From assembly GCA_002083825.1 (NCBI GenBank), contig DAZV01000026.1, positions 487,119 to 551,118 of the forward strand: a stretch of 64,000 bases of DNA, given 5' to 3'. The notes beneath the pieces are model-generated. The model searched no databases. It saw nothing but the letters and a program-made list of their open reading frames with translations, and had not been told where the DNA came from. The position numbers and the translations under genes were made by a program. This document shows, piece by piece, positions 37,031-46,044 of the stretch. The DNA comes from Candidatus Sericytochromatia bacterium S15B-MN24 CBMW_12 (GTDB lineage Bacteria > Cyanobacteriota > Sericytochromatia > S15B-MN24 > UBA4093). Position 1 is the first letter of the stretch. Every line of letters starts with the position of its first letter.

Positions 37031-38272
37031 TTGAACGAAACTAAACCCTGGATTCCCCCATTTGCCCTCATCTCGGCCCTGCTCGCCCACGGCTTATCCT
37101 GGTTGCTACTGGCTTTCACGCCTTGGCCCAGCGTGCTGGGGTTGTCTTTTCCGGCTTTGGCGTGGATTCATCTGGTCGCTTTGGGGTGGCTCACGATGAC
37201 GGCGCTGGCGGTCATGGTGCACGTGATTCCTGGCTTTCTGGATACGGACTGGGCGCTCGAACCCGTTGCACGCTGGTCTCTGCTTCCTTTCGGTTTGGGG
37301 ACTCTGGTGCTGGTCTCGGGCTTTTTGGGCATCGGCGCTTGGGCCTTCCAGGCGGGAGCGGGGCTGCTGATCGGGGGGATCGTGGGCTTCATGACGCCGG
37401 CGTTCATCACCATGGCGCGCTACCAGGTTCCCAAGGGCACCAAGGTGCCCTACCGCTTCGCCTTCAGCCTGGTCCTGTCGGCTTTGTTGCTCGCGGCCAC
37501 CCTGGGAGGCCTCATGGCCTGGGCGCTGGCCGGCGCGCCCTGGTCGCATCTGCTGGCGACGCTTCTTCCCCTTCATGCGTTGCTCGCGGGGGGAGGCTGG
37601 CTCAGCCTGCTGATCCTGGGCGTCTCGGCCCGGACCATCTTTCCGGTCACCGGCCGCAAGCGCTTCTTGCTACCGTTTCATGTGGCCATCTCGTCAGGCT
37701 TCCTTGGCGGCTTGATCCTGCTCTTGCTGGGGCTCCTGCCGGGCTTGGCACATACGGCCTGGCGCTGGCTCGGATTGCTTTTGGCCGGTGGCGCGGCCTT
37801 GCTTTACCTGATCGATATCGCCAAGGTGCTCTGGAAGGCCCCAAATCCCAATCGTCCCCCTCAGGCGTTCATCGGGGCCTCGCTCGTCTATTTCGTGGCG
37901 ACCATGGTTCTGGGGGCGGGGGTGAACGCGGGATTGTCCGCTTGGCAGGCGCCGCTGGCATTCGTGGCGCTGGTCGGGTGGATGGGGCAATCGATAAACG
38001 GCTACTCGTTGCACATCGGCATAAGGCTGATGCTGACGATGGTACGTGGGGACGAGGACGAGACCGCGCCGGGGGAGGTCGTGAACCCGCGTTGGTCCTG
38101 GACGTCGTTCGTCCTCTTCCAGTCCGCCATCCTCTGGGGAACCGGAGTCCTGCTGGCGGGTCGCGGCGAGTGGTTGCCCCTTTCCGGCATCCTGGGCTTG
38201 CTCGGATGGTTCTGGCTCATGGGGAGTGTCGGCCTCGCCTACCGCAAGGCTCGATTGCTCGGCCCGAGTTGA
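37031..38272 (+). CDS. Polytopic haem-copper-like / NnrS-like membrane protein A
   Basis: The 413-residue protein has about 12 membrane helices. Histidines fall in motifs seen in CcoN/NnrS-like proteins of denitrifiers: WIHLVALGWLTMTALAVMVH, LPLHALLAGGGWLSLLILG and YSLHIGIRLMLT. These could bind haem or copper, and relatives are linked to NO metabolism. The TTG start at 37031 has GGAAGGA about nine bases upstream. It resembles the proteins at 46.6 and 48.2 kb. It is convergent with the Crp/Fnr gene. Confidence 0.7.
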   Translation: MNETKPWIPPFALISALLAHGLSWLLLAFTPWPSVLGLSFPALAWIHLVALGWLTMTALAVMVHVIPGFLDTDWALEPVARWSLLPFGLGTLVLVSGFLGIGAWAFQAGAGLLIGGIVGFMTPAFITMARYQVPKGTKVPYRFAFSLVLSALLLAATLGGLMAWALAGAPWSHLLATLLPLHALLAGGGWLSLLILGVSARTIFPVTGRKRFLLPFHVAISSGFLGGLILLLLGLLPGLAHTAWRWLGLLLAGGAALLYLIDIAKVLWKAPNPNRPPQAFIGASLVYFVATMVLGAGVNAGLSAWQAPLAFVALVGWMGQSINGYSLHIGIRLMLTMVRGDEDETAPGEVVNPRWSWTSFVLFQSAILWGTGVLLAGRGEWLPLSGILGLLGWFWLMGSVGLAYRKARLLGPS

Positions 38273-38296
38273 ACCATCGGGTGCCTTTCGGCTTTT

Positions 38297-38995
38297 CTAG
38301 TCGCCGAGAACCTGGCGGTCGAGGGCGTCGCGATCGACGACCGTGATCGTTCCTCCGCGCTCGTAGCGTAACATGGCCGGCGCATGGCACCACTCTCGGA
38401 TCAGTCGGACGCACTCTTCGTAGGTGATTCCGACCATTCGGGAGAGGGTTCCGTGGGGGAGCTTGGTCTTGAGCGTGAGGCCATCCGCGGTGGGGATTCC
38501 GCCCTCGCGATCCAGGATCCGCATGATCAGGCATGCCAGGCGGGTCTTCGCACGTTCGGAAACCACCGCATGGAGCGCATCTTGCGTCTCGCGCAGCCGC
38601 TGGGAGAACGTGATCAACAGCTTGAGGGCCATGCCGGGGTTTTCGGCCATGTGGGCATGGATGTCTTCGAGACGAATTTCGAGGATTTCGCTCTTTTCGC
38701 CGGCCACGACCGTACCGGGAGCGACCTTTCGGTCGAACAGGGCTGCCATGCCGAAGACATCGCCGGGCCGGATGAGCCGAACAACGGTTTCCTTGCCGTT
38801 GGCGGCGGACTTCCGGATTTCCAGGCCGCCGCTGATGAGCAGCCTCAGAGCGGGTTCGAGCGGAGCCCCTTCGTGAAAGAGCACCTCGGCGGCGTGGATC
38901 GACCGAAAGCGGGCGTTCTCGGTCAAAGGCCGCAGTTCAGCCTCGCTGAGTCCTTTGAAGAAATCGAGCTTCGTGAGATCGATCGACGTGGGCAT
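38297..38995 (-). CDS. Crp/Fnr family transcriptional regulator
   Basis: The 232-residue regulator has a cyclic-nucleotide-binding-like beta-roll (about 10-125, with IRPGDVFGMAALF), a dimerisation helix and a winged helix-turn-helix (about 165-215, recognition helix TYEECVRLIREW). It lacks the Fnr N-terminal cysteine cluster, so it resembles Dnr/Nnr or Crp types rather than Fnr itself. Its setting in a denitrification region suggests control by NO or redox state. AGAAGGAG gives the ATG at 38993-38995. It is divergent from the NuoF-like gene. Confidence 0.9.
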   Translation of the reverse strand: MPTSIDLTKLDFFKGLSEAELRPLTENARFRSIHAAEVLFHEGAPLEPALRLLISGGLEIRKSAANGKETVVRLIRPGDVFGMAALFDRKVAPGTVVAGEKSEILEIRLEDIHAHMAENPGMALKLLITFSQRLRETQDALHAVVSERAKTRLACLIMRILDREGGIPTADGLTLKTKLPHGTLSRMVGITYEECVRLIREWCHAPAMLRYERGGTITVVDRDALDRQVLGD

Positions 38996-39048
38996 GGGAA
39001 TCTCCTTCTGATTATTAACCATGTTACCTAATTGGCGGTCAAGGGGAT

Positions 39049-39065
39049 CCGTAGTTTACCCCGAT
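39049..39065. promoter_or_regulatory. Shared intergenic motif, copy 1
   Basis: CCGTAGTTTACCCCGAT recurs with one mismatch at 53910-53926, and ATTGGCGGT (39031-39039) also recurs there at 53952-53960. On the minus strand TAAACT could be a -10 element, with TTGAGT 18 bases upstream, serving the Crp/Fnr gene. Confidence 0.5.
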
Positions 39066-39200
39066 CCCGCAGATTCACTCAACTTGGGCTTGACAAGCCG
39101 GAGCGAATCGCTTACCTATAAAGCAGACAAATCAGAGTAAGTTTGTCAGGTTTTCCGAGATTTTACCAGCCTTCGTCTTTCGGCTTCCGTGAGGATCATC

Positions 39201-40586
39201 ATGAACCCAGCGTATCGTTTGCTTCCCGACGTCCCCATGCTCGCGTTGCGGGATTGCCCCGAAGCGGGGAAGGCCTTCGCCAAGGCGCAGGAGCTAGGTC
39301 CCGAGGGGACGATTGCGCAGGTGCGGGCCGCCAATCTGCGAGGACGGGGCGGCGCCGGTTTCCCGACCGCGACCAAGTGGGAGAATATCCGGGCGGAGGC
39401 CTGTCCCATCAAGTACCTGGTCTGCAACGCGGCGGAGGGCGAGCCGGGGACGTTCAAGGACCGCAGCTTGATCCGCGCCAACCCTTACGTCTTGCTCGAG
39501 GGCGTGGCGATCGCCGCCTTCGCCATCGGCGCCAAGGCCGCCTACATCGGCATGAAGGAAACCTTCAAGCGCGAGTACGCCCGCCTCGAAAGCGCCCTCC
39601 AGGAGATGACCGACGGGGGGCTCCTCGGCGAGATTCCCATTCACCTCGCTGTGGGCGCGGACGAGTACCTCCTCGGCGAGGAGAAGGGCCTGCTCGAAGC
39701 CATCGAGGGGAACTTCCCCTTCCCCCGCATCTTGCCCCCTTACCTTCACGGCCTCTTCGCCCCCCAGGGCATGTTCGTCACCGAGGGCGGCGAGAACCCC
39801 ACCTCGGTCAACAACGCCGAGACCCTGAGCCACGCGGCGCGCATCCTGCTCCACGGTCCGGAGGGCTTCCGGGAAATCGGCAGCGCCGCGCACCCGGGAA
39901 CCGGCATCTTCACCTTGGTCGGAGACGTCGAGCGTCCCGGCGTCTACGAGCTTCCTACCGGCACCTCGTTCCGGACCCTGCTCGAGCAGCATGGCGGCGG
40001 AATGAAAGACGGCCGCGCCTTCAAGATGATGCTCTCGGGGGTTTCCTCGGGGGCGCTCACCGCCGATCACCTGGACGTGGCCATGGACCTTCCCTCGATG
40101 AAGGCCGCAGGCTCCGGCTTCGGCTCGGGGGGCTACATCGTGTATGACGAGACGGCGGACGCGGTGGCGATCGCCAACCTCTACTCGCGCTTCCTCGCCA
40201 ACGAATCCTGCGGCCAGTGCCCCTCCTGCAAGACCGGAACCGCCTATGTCACCAAGCACCTGGAGCGCCTCGTGACCGGCAAGGCAACGGCCCATGACCT
40301 CGACGAGATCGACCACGCCCTGAACCGGGTGGCCTCGGGAAACCGCTGCTACCTGCCGGTCGCCGAGCGAACCCTCATCGCCAGCCTGCTCGCCGATTTC
40401 ACCTCGGACTTCTACGCGGCCCTGCAACCCGGCTACGCGCTCGCGCGCCAGCTCGAGCTGCCCAAGCTGCTGGACTTCGACCCCGAGACGCGTCACTTCA
40501 CCTTCGACCCCAAGTATCCGCTCAAGCGACCGGACGGCAGCTACAACCCGCTCGAGGTCGGTCCCTACCACTTCGCCGCCACCTAG
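39201..40586 (+). CDS. NuoF/HoxF-type NADH dehydrogenase flavoprotein, stand-alone
   Basis: The 461-residue protein has FMN/NADH motifs RGRGGAGFPTATKW (47-60) and NAAEGEPGTFKDR (76-88), an SLBB domain (about 235-325), and a 4Fe-4S site with C337, C340, C343 and C383 (ESCGQCPSCKTG...GNRC). It resembles complex I subunit F, but no nuoE or nuoG gene is adjacent, so it may serve another electron-transfer complex. GAGGAT lies five bases before the ATG. TTGACA at 39090-39095 is a possible -35 element. It is divergent from the Crp/Fnr gene. Confidence 0.9.
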   Translation: MNPAYRLLPDVPMLALRDCPEAGKAFAKAQELGPEGTIAQVRAANLRGRGGAGFPTATKWENIRAEACPIKYLVCNAAEGEPGTFKDRSLIRANPYVLLEGVAIAAFAIGAKAAYIGMKETFKREYARLESALQEMTDGGLLGEIPIHLAVGADEYLLGEEKGLLEAIEGNFPFPRILPPYLHGLFAPQGMFVTEGGENPTSVNNAETLSHAARILLHGPEGFREIGSAAHPGTGIFTLVGDVERPGVYELPTGTSFRTLLEQHGGGMKDGRAFKMMLSGVSSGALTADHLDVAMDLPSMKAAGSGFGSGGYIVYDETADAVAIANLYSRFLANESCGQCPSCKTGTAYVTKHLERLVTGKATAHDLDEIDHALNRVASGNRCYLPVAERTLIASLLADFTSDFYAALQPGYALARQLELPKLLDFDPETRHFTFDPKYPLKRPDGSYNPLEVGPYHFAAT

Positions 40587-40646
40587 CTTCCCGCGGCCCG
40601 AACCTCGCGTGGCAGAATGCCCGCCATGAATTGCCATTCGTCACAA

Positions 40647-40681
40647 GCCGAGGGGGCGCCGCATCGCGGCGCCCCCTCGGC
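40647..40681 (+). terminator. Terminator after the NuoF-like gene
   Basis: A 16-base-pair GC-rich stem (GCCGAGGGGGCGCCGC and its complement) encloses a three-base loop between two convergent genes. It has little T tail but probably serves both directions. Confidence 0.75.
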
Positions 40682-40699
40682 CTGATTCCGGTGAAAGGA

Positions 40700-40936
40700 C
40701 TAGATCTTGCCGATCTCGATCCGCCACTCCTCGGGACCCTCGGTCACGGGGGTCCAGGTGAACTGACCGGGCCGCTCGAACTGGAACTGATAGTTCAGCG
40801 GGGCGGGGTTATGATCGTTGAGGAGCACCATCTTCTCGCCGGAGGCCAGGCCGTCGAACGCGCTGAAGATGGCGGGGTGCTTTTCGCGGGGAATCATAGG
40901 ACGGACGTCGACGACGACGGGAGTTGACTGAGTCAT
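40700..40936 (-). CDS. DUF2249 domain protein, 78 residues
   Basis: The small protein carries the DUF2249 signature FDGLASGEKMVLLNDHNPAP followed by YQFQFERPGQFTW and EWRIEI. It has a TusA-like fold and is often fused or adjacent to hemerythrin or RIC domains in NO-handling loci, which fits this region. Its precise role is not known. AAAGGAAG marks the ATG at 40934-40936. Confidence 0.88.
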   Translation of the reverse strand: MTQSTPVVVDVRPMIPREKHPAIFSAFDGLASGEKMVLLNDHNPAPLNYQFQFERPGQFTWTPVTEGPEEWRIEIGKI

Positions 40937-41024
40937 GAGACTTCCTTTCTGAGTGGACGGGACTTCCTTATCCAGGTTAATCAATTGTCAAAGCCATGTC
41001 CTTGAGCCACCTCAGATTCGGAAT

Positions 41025-41831
41025 TCAGGGTTTGCGCACCACGATGGCGATAGCTCCCATGTGCGCCATGTGCCGCCGGAAGACCGCCCGCATATCCAGC
41101 ACCCGCGCCAAGGCATGCCGGTTCCGCAGCACGTTCCAGAGGAAGCGCAGGGTTCCCGCGAGACCCTCGTCCCGCACGAAACGACCTGTTTCCAGCAGGT
41201 GCATCGGAGCCTCGGCGACGCTCTCCACCACGAACCCCTGCTCGGTAAGCAACGCGCTCCATTCCCCGACGGTCAAGGGACGGGCTCCCACGTGAATCGA
41301 GGCGGAGAGGTCCTTCTGAACCGCTTGCTTGATGGTCTCGGACAGGTCGTTCGGTGAGAGGCTCAGCTCGTGAATCCCGTAGCGCCCCCCGCTCTCCAGG
41401 CAGCGGAAGGCCTCGGCGATGATCCGCCGCTTCATCGGATCCGGCTGCATGGTCAGCATGGCCTCCCCGTAGAAAACGCTCGCCTCCCCATCCTTCAGGC
41501 CCGTCTCATGCGCCTGTCCCAGCACGGCCTGCTGGGAGATTCCCGTCAGGATCCGCCTGACCTGCGCCACGGCGGCTTCGTCGCGGTCGATGGCGACGTA
41601 GCTGGCGGGCTGTTTGGCCAAGGTCAGGGCGGCCGTGGCGCCCATGCCCGGCGCGACCTCCACCACCCGGTCCTGGCTTCGGATGTTCAGGCCGTCGAGC
41701 ATCTTCTGCGTGAGCTCCAGGCCACCCGGGCGCAGCACCCGCTTGCCGAGTCGGGCAAGCAGCCAGTGGCCTGGCATGCGCTGGATATCCAGGTTGGCGC
41801 CCGGCATCGGGCAATCATGCGTGTGGATCAT
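41025..41831 (-). CDS. SAM-dependent methyltransferase (class I)
   Basis: The 268-residue protein has a Rossmann core with motif I VVEVAPGMGATAALT (about 57-71) and YVAIDRDEAAV (motif II). Motif IV lies around EAMLTMQ, and YGIHELSLSP may be a post-core loop. The substrate is unknown. A perfect 17-base Fur-like palindrome lies about 75 bases upstream of the ATG, suggesting iron control. It lies downstream of the nirK group but behind a terminator, so it is a separate unit. Confidence 0.85.
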   Translation of the reverse strand: MIHTHDCPMPGANLDIQRMPGHWLLARLGKRVLRPGGLELTQKMLDGLNIRSQDRVVEVAPGMGATAALTLAKQPASYVAIDRDEAAVAQVRRILTGISQQAVLGQAHETGLKDGEASVFYGEAMLTMQPDPMKRRIIAEAFRCLESGGRYGIHELSLSPNDLSETIKQAVQKDLSASIHVGARPLTVGEWSALLTEQGFVVESVAEAPMHLLETGRFVRDEGLAGTLRFLWNVLRNRHALARVLDMRAVFRRHMAHMGAIAIVVRKP

Positions 41832-41904
41832 CAAGGGCCTCTTTCATTCTGCTATTCCGGCGCAACCGGCTGGGAGCGCGTGTCGGGGCAAACAAGGGAT
41901 ATTC

Positions 41905-41921
41905 ATGAGAATAATTCTCAT
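41905..41921 (-). promoter_or_regulatory. Fur-like operator
   Basis: ATGAGAAT-A-ATTCTCAT is a perfect 8-1-8 inverted repeat and close to the Fur 7-1-7 consensus (TGATAAT-N-ATTATCA). It lies in the promoter region of the methyltransferase gene. Confidence 0.6.
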
Positions 41922-41985
41922 CTTAGCAGATCCCTCTCCTCGGAAAATGAGCCATCTCATCTCTTGCCTATCCGAGCATGAGAAA

Positions 41986-42013
41986 GAGGGCGCCGGCAAC
42001 TGCCGGCGCCCTC
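41986..42013 (-). terminator. Terminator of the nirK unit
   Basis: A 12-base-pair stem GAGGGCGCCGGC/GCCGGCGCCCTC with loop AACT lies 17 bases past the stop of the small CPNC protein on the minus strand. Confidence 0.8.
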
Positions 42014-42029
42014 TCGACCGAGAGGATGA

Positions 42030-42269
42030 TTACTTCGAGGTCTTGGCCGTAACGTCAACCTTCGCCTTGCTGGCCGGCTTGGCCGGCTTGGCCGTTACCT
42101 GGGTCGACGCGGTCGCCGCCGGCGGGATCAAGGGGTTCTTGCGCCCGACGATGGTGCTCCAAGCCTTATCTTCCTGCACCGTACCGTGAACGATGCAGTT
42201 CGGGCAGGCCAGAGCTGCGGCAGGGATCAGCAAGCTCGCGACGATGGCGGTGGGAATCAAGAAGCGCAT
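42030..42269 (-). CDS. Small secreted CPNC protein next to NirK
   Basis: This 79-residue protein has an N-terminal signal peptide ending near ALA (about residues 1-21), then CPNC at 22-25 directly at the mature N terminus. The tail is low-complexity, rich in Ala, Lys, Pro and Thr. The CxxC could bind copper or form a disulfide, so a copper-delivery role to NirK is a reasonable guess and no more. It follows nirK by 27 bases and shares its terminator. Confidence 0.65.
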   Translation of the reverse strand: MRFLIPTAIVASLLIPAAALACPNCIVHGTVQEDKAWSTIVGRKNPLIPPAATASTQVTAKPAKPASKAKVDVTAKTSK

Positions 42270-42296
42270 GGAGAAACCTCCTGGGTATCGTAAGGG

Positions 42297-43367
42297 CTAG
42301 TGGGCGGCCGGCGTCTTGGGGCCCTTGCCGTCGGTGGCGTCGATGAATCCCAAGGCTCCCATGCTGGCATCGGCGAACTCGTGGTCCACGATGGGGTACT
42401 TGCCGGCCTCGGGGACGACAAACTCGACGACCGCTCCGTTGGACGAGCCGAGCAGGACGGTCTGCATGCCGCGCAGGAGGTTCTTCGGGTTGCCATCCAG
42501 GTAAACCTTGTCGAAGATGGTGCCGACCACGTGGAAGCTCGAGGTATCGGTGGGGCCCACGTTCATGACGTAGAGGCGGACCCGTTCGCCGGGCAAGGCC
42601 TTCAGGGGTTCATCCACATGGCGTCCCACCTTGCCGTTGAAGGTGACGTGAGAAGGGGTCTTCTTCATGGCCGAATCCACGTCCGCCACCAGCAGGTTGG
42701 GGGTGCTGGGATCCTTGGGCTTGGTGTAGAACTCCGACTGGACGAGGACGTACTCCCGGTCGGCCTTGTCGGGCCAGCCCTCGGCCGGATCCACGACCAC
42801 CGCGCCGTACATGCCCATCACCATGTGGTGGAGGAGCATGGGGGTACCGCAGTGGTACATGAAGACGCCCGGATAGTTCGCGACCCACTCGAATTCGAGG
42901 GTCTGTCCGGCGCCGATGGTCCGGTACTTGTCCAGGGGGTTGACCATGGCGGAGTGGAAGTCGATGGAGTGCGGCATCGGGAAGGTCACTGCCGCGTCGT
43001 CTCCCGAACGGTTGGTCATGGAGAAGAAGACCTTGTCGCCCTGGCGGACGTGAACGGTCGGGCCGGGGATGCTGTCGCCGAAGGTCCAGCCTTCGAACTT
43101 CACGCCGTCGGCGATTTCCACGGTCTTGTGGGTCAGGTCGAGCCGCACGTGGTGGGTTTTGGATTGGGGGACCGGCTTGATCTCGGGAGGCACGGTGACG
43201 ACACTGCCGCCCTCGGTGTAGGCTCCCGTGTAGGCTACGTTCGACACCTTGGATTCAGGGGATCCGTAAACCATTTTGAAGCTGGGCTTCGCGAGGGTGT
43301 AGGTCGCGGCACCCACGAGGGCGAGTCCAAGAAACATGGAGGTGGCGATGACTGGTTTTCCGAACAT
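42297..43367 (-). CDS. nirK: Copper-containing nitrite reductase
   Basis: This periplasmic enzyme reduces nitrite to NO. The 356-residue protein has a signal/anchor helix at 5-26 and two cupredoxin domains. Type 1 copper ligands are H133, C173, H181 and M186 (YHCGTPMLLHHMVMGMYG). The type 2 site is H138, H172 and H329, with catalytic D136 and H279 (SSFHVVG). All expected ligands are present. It forms a unit with the small CPNC protein and lies downstream of a quinol NO reductase on the same strand. Confidence 0.95.
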   Translation of the reverse strand: MFGKPVIATSMFLGLALVGAATYTLAKPSFKMVYGSPESKVSNVAYTGAYTEGGSVVTVPPEIKPVPQSKTHHVRLDLTHKTVEIADGVKFEGWTFGDSIPGPTVHVRQGDKVFFSMTNRSGDDAAVTFPMPHSIDFHSAMVNPLDKYRTIGAGQTLEFEWVANYPGVFMYHCGTPMLLHHMVMGMYGAVVVDPAEGWPDKADREYVLVQSEFYTKPKDPSTPNLLVADVDSAMKKTPSHVTFNGKVGRHVDEPLKALPGERVRLYVMNVGPTDTSSFHVVGTIFDKVYLDGNPKNLLRGMQTVLLGSSNGAVVEFVVPEAGKYPIVDHEFADASMGALGFIDATDGKGPKTPAAH

Positions 43368-43462
43368 GTGAACCTCTTTCAGGGTGCGGCGTGGCTTTAT
43401 CTTACCTCACCCTATCGGACTAGCCTGGGCTGGTCCCTGAGGTTTCTCATATTCGAGAATAG

Positions 43463-45772
43463 TTAGGTAGTTTCCCGATCATGGCCTTCCGGCGTCTTGG
43501 GAGTCCGGAGGAGGGGATCCTCCTCCTTGCTCACGGACCAGCCCGTCTTGAGTCCGATGACGAACCAACCGAGGCCCAGGGCACCGAGAGCGAAGAGGGT
43601 GTCTCCGATGATCCGCAGCCAGCGCAGCACGTCCATGAAGCCGGTCTGGGTGAACGCGGCCGAGCGGGCGTACCAGTAGCCGTGCTCGACGCTGGCCCAG
43701 GTCTGGATCAGCCCGATGGGCAGGAGGCTGAGGAGGACCATGAGGGCCAGTCCGATGTTGATGGCCCAGAAGGAGGATGCGAGGATGCGGGTTTTCCAGA
43801 GGTTCCGGATGGCCAGCCCCTTCATGCAGAAGAGCATGAGCCCGAGCCCGAGCATGCCGTAGACGCCGAAGAGGGCGGTGTGGCCGTGAACCGCAGTCGT
43901 GTTGAGTCCCTGCATGTAGTAGAGGGCGATGGGTGGGTTGATGAAGAAGCCGAATAGGCCTGCGCCCACGAGGTTCCAGAAGGCCACGGCGACGAAGAAG
44001 TAAATGGGCCACTTGTAGGCGGCGACCCAGGGGCGGGTCTTGCAGAGGGCGTAGTTCTCGTAGGCTTCGAAGCCGATCAGCACGAGCGGGACGACCTCCA
44101 ACGCGCTGAAGGAGGCTCCCAGCGCGAGGACCGGGAGGGTGGTGCCGCTGAAGTAGAGGTGGTGAAAGGTTCCGAGGATGCCGCCGAAGAGGAAGATGAT
44201 GGTAGAGAAGAGCACGGCCTTGGTGGCGGTAAGCTGCTTGATGAGGTTCATGCGGGTGAAGAGAAAGGCGATGACGGCCGTGGCGAAGACTTCGAAGAAG
44301 CCCTCCACCCAGAGGTGGACGACCCACCAGCGCCAGTACTCGGCGATGGCGAGGTTGGTCTCGCGGTTCCACATGAGGCCGGCGCCCCAGAAGAGAGCGA
44401 TGGCCGCCGAGGCCAAGAGGAAGAGTCCCAGGAGGCTCCGATTCTCGGCGGGGTTCTTGAAGGCGGGCCCCATGGCGCGCATCATCAGTCCCAGCCAGAG
44501 GAAGAGTCCCACCCAGAGGAAGAGCTGCCAGAAGCGCCCCATTTCCACGTACTCGTAGCCCATGTGCCCGAACCAGAAGTTCGCATCGAAGCTCAGCACT
44601 TGTTGGACGCCCAGCCATTGTCCGAAGAGGCTGCCGACGACGATGACGAGCAGGCAAACGAAGAGGATGTCGACTCCCAGGCGCTGGAACTTGGGTTCGT
44701 GGCCCGAGACGGCGGGCGCGATGAACAAGCCGGTTGCGAGCCAGGTGGTGGCTATCCAGAAGATGCCGAGCTGCAGGTGCCAGCTGCGAGCCACCGAGGC
44801 GGGGAGCCACTTGTCGAGGGGGATGCCGTAGAGCCCTCCTCCCTCGACGCCGTAGTGGGCCACCAGCACTCCCATTCCGACCTGGACGACCCAGAGGGCG
44901 CCGGCGACCAGGAAGTACTTGAGGGTCGCGCGCATGGACGGGGTGGGGTTCAGCCCCATGAGGGGATCGCTTTCGGGCGGAACGTGGCAGGGTTCCTCGC
45001 TCGCGCGGTGGCGGTCGGCGGCGTAGAACCATGCGAGCGCCCCGATGCCTGCCAGCAATAGCACGAAGCTGATGACCGACCAGAGCACCATCGAGCCTGT
45101 GGCCGTGTTGCCGACCAGGCTTTCGGGGGGCCAGTTATGCGTGTAGGAGATGGTTTCGCCGGGACGCTGGGTCACGGTGGCCCAGGTGGCCCAGAAGAAG
45201 AAGGCATTCATCATGCGCTGGCGGTCGGGATCCTTGAGGGTGTTGGCGGGGATGGCGTAGGCGTCTCGGAGCGCTGCCATGGCGGGGTCGTTGCCGAAGA
45301 GGCGGGTGTAGTGGTCGCTGACGGAGGCAATCGCTTGAGCGCGAATCGGTGAGATCGTGAGCGTTCCGGTTTCGGGATTGTAGGTATTGGTTCTCAGTTC
45401 CAGCTGGAGGCGCGTCCGGAGGGCGGCTTGCCGCTCGGGGGCTATCGCGGCGTAAGGTTGGCCGAAGTCGCTGAGGGCCCAGTTGTCGAGGAGCCAGACC
45501 GCCTCGCGGTGCAGCCAGTCGGCCGTCCAGTCCGGTGCGATGTAGCCGCCATGTCCCCAGACGGATCCGACTTCCTGGCCGCCCATGGCTTGCCAGACGT
45601 TTTGGCCCTGCGTGATATCCTGTCGCGTGAAAAGTTGGCGACCGTCGGAGATCATGACCCGCTCGGGGATGGGAGGCGCCACCTGGTAGATTTCCCAGCC
45701 ATAGTAGCCGAGCACGGCGAACGAGGCCACCATGACCCCGATGAGCCAGGCCCAGTATTTTCGGAAGTCCAT
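43463..45772 (-). CDS. norZ: Quinol-dependent nitric oxide reductase (qNOR)
   Basis: The 769-residue protein has an N-terminal helix and a ~200-residue periplasmic domain of the qNOR type without a CxxCH haem site, then 12-13 helices of the NorB core. Core motifs include RSWHLQLGIFWIATTW, WWVVHLWVEGFFEVFATA (catalytic Glu and His) and GGILGTFHHLYFSG. It reduces NO to N2O with quinol. I start it at the ATG 45770-45772, with GGAAGGG upstream, because the ~85 residues before that are unrelated. A second, cytochrome-linked NOR lies at 54.5-59 kb. Confidence 0.95.
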   Translation of the reverse strand: MDFRKYWAWLIGVMVASFAVLGYYGWEIYQVAPPIPERVMISDGRQLFTRQDITQGQNVWQAMGGQEVGSVWGHGGYIAPDWTADWLHREAVWLLDNWALSDFGQPYAAIAPERQAALRTRLQLELRTNTYNPETGTLTISPIRAQAIASVSDHYTRLFGNDPAMAALRDAYAIPANTLKDPDRQRMMNAFFFWATWATVTQRPGETISYTHNWPPESLVGNTATGSMVLWSVISFVLLLAGIGALAWFYAADRHRASEEPCHVPPESDPLMGLNPTPSMRATLKYFLVAGALWVVQVGMGVLVAHYGVEGGGLYGIPLDKWLPASVARSWHLQLGIFWIATTWLATGLFIAPAVSGHEPKFQRLGVDILFVCLLVIVVGSLFGQWLGVQQVLSFDANFWFGHMGYEYVEMGRFWQLFLWVGLFLWLGLMMRAMGPAFKNPAENRSLLGLFLLASAAIALFWGAGLMWNRETNLAIAEYWRWWVVHLWVEGFFEVFATAVIAFLFTRMNLIKQLTATKAVLFSTIIFLFGGILGTFHHLYFSGTTLPVLALGASFSALEVVPLVLIGFEAYENYALCKTRPWVAAYKWPIYFFVAVAFWNLVGAGLFGFFINPPIALYYMQGLNTTAVHGHTALFGVYGMLGLGLMLFCMKGLAIRNLWKTRILASSFWAINIGLALMVLLSLLPIGLIQTWASVEHGYWYARSAAFTQTGFMDVLRWLRIIGDTLFALGALGLGWFVIGLKTGWSVSKEEDPLLRTPKTPEGHDRETT

Positions 45773-46044
45773 GATGACCGCCCTTCCCCGATAATCTCGA
45801 TCGATGTCCCCCTCGCGGCCTGACTCGTTTTCCCGTTGACCGCGCGATTGATCTGGCGATGGCTCGCGCCCTTCCGGTACCCATCTAAGGGCCTCTCGCG
45901 CCCTCAGGGATTGGCCATATCCTCCAAGGGAGTCCCCGAAGTCTTGGCCAGGCTCCGTAATTCGCCGCAGAGTATGAGGCCCCTCATTGCTCGGATTCCC
46001 CGGGACACCTAAGATCGCAGCAAGAGCTTTCAAAGGAGGTCTCC

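Noticed and set aside
40976-40991. Fnr box or sigma-70 promoter before the DUF2249 gene
   Set aside because: TTGACA is present on the minus strand, but no -10 element at proper spacing and no second Fnr half-site was found.
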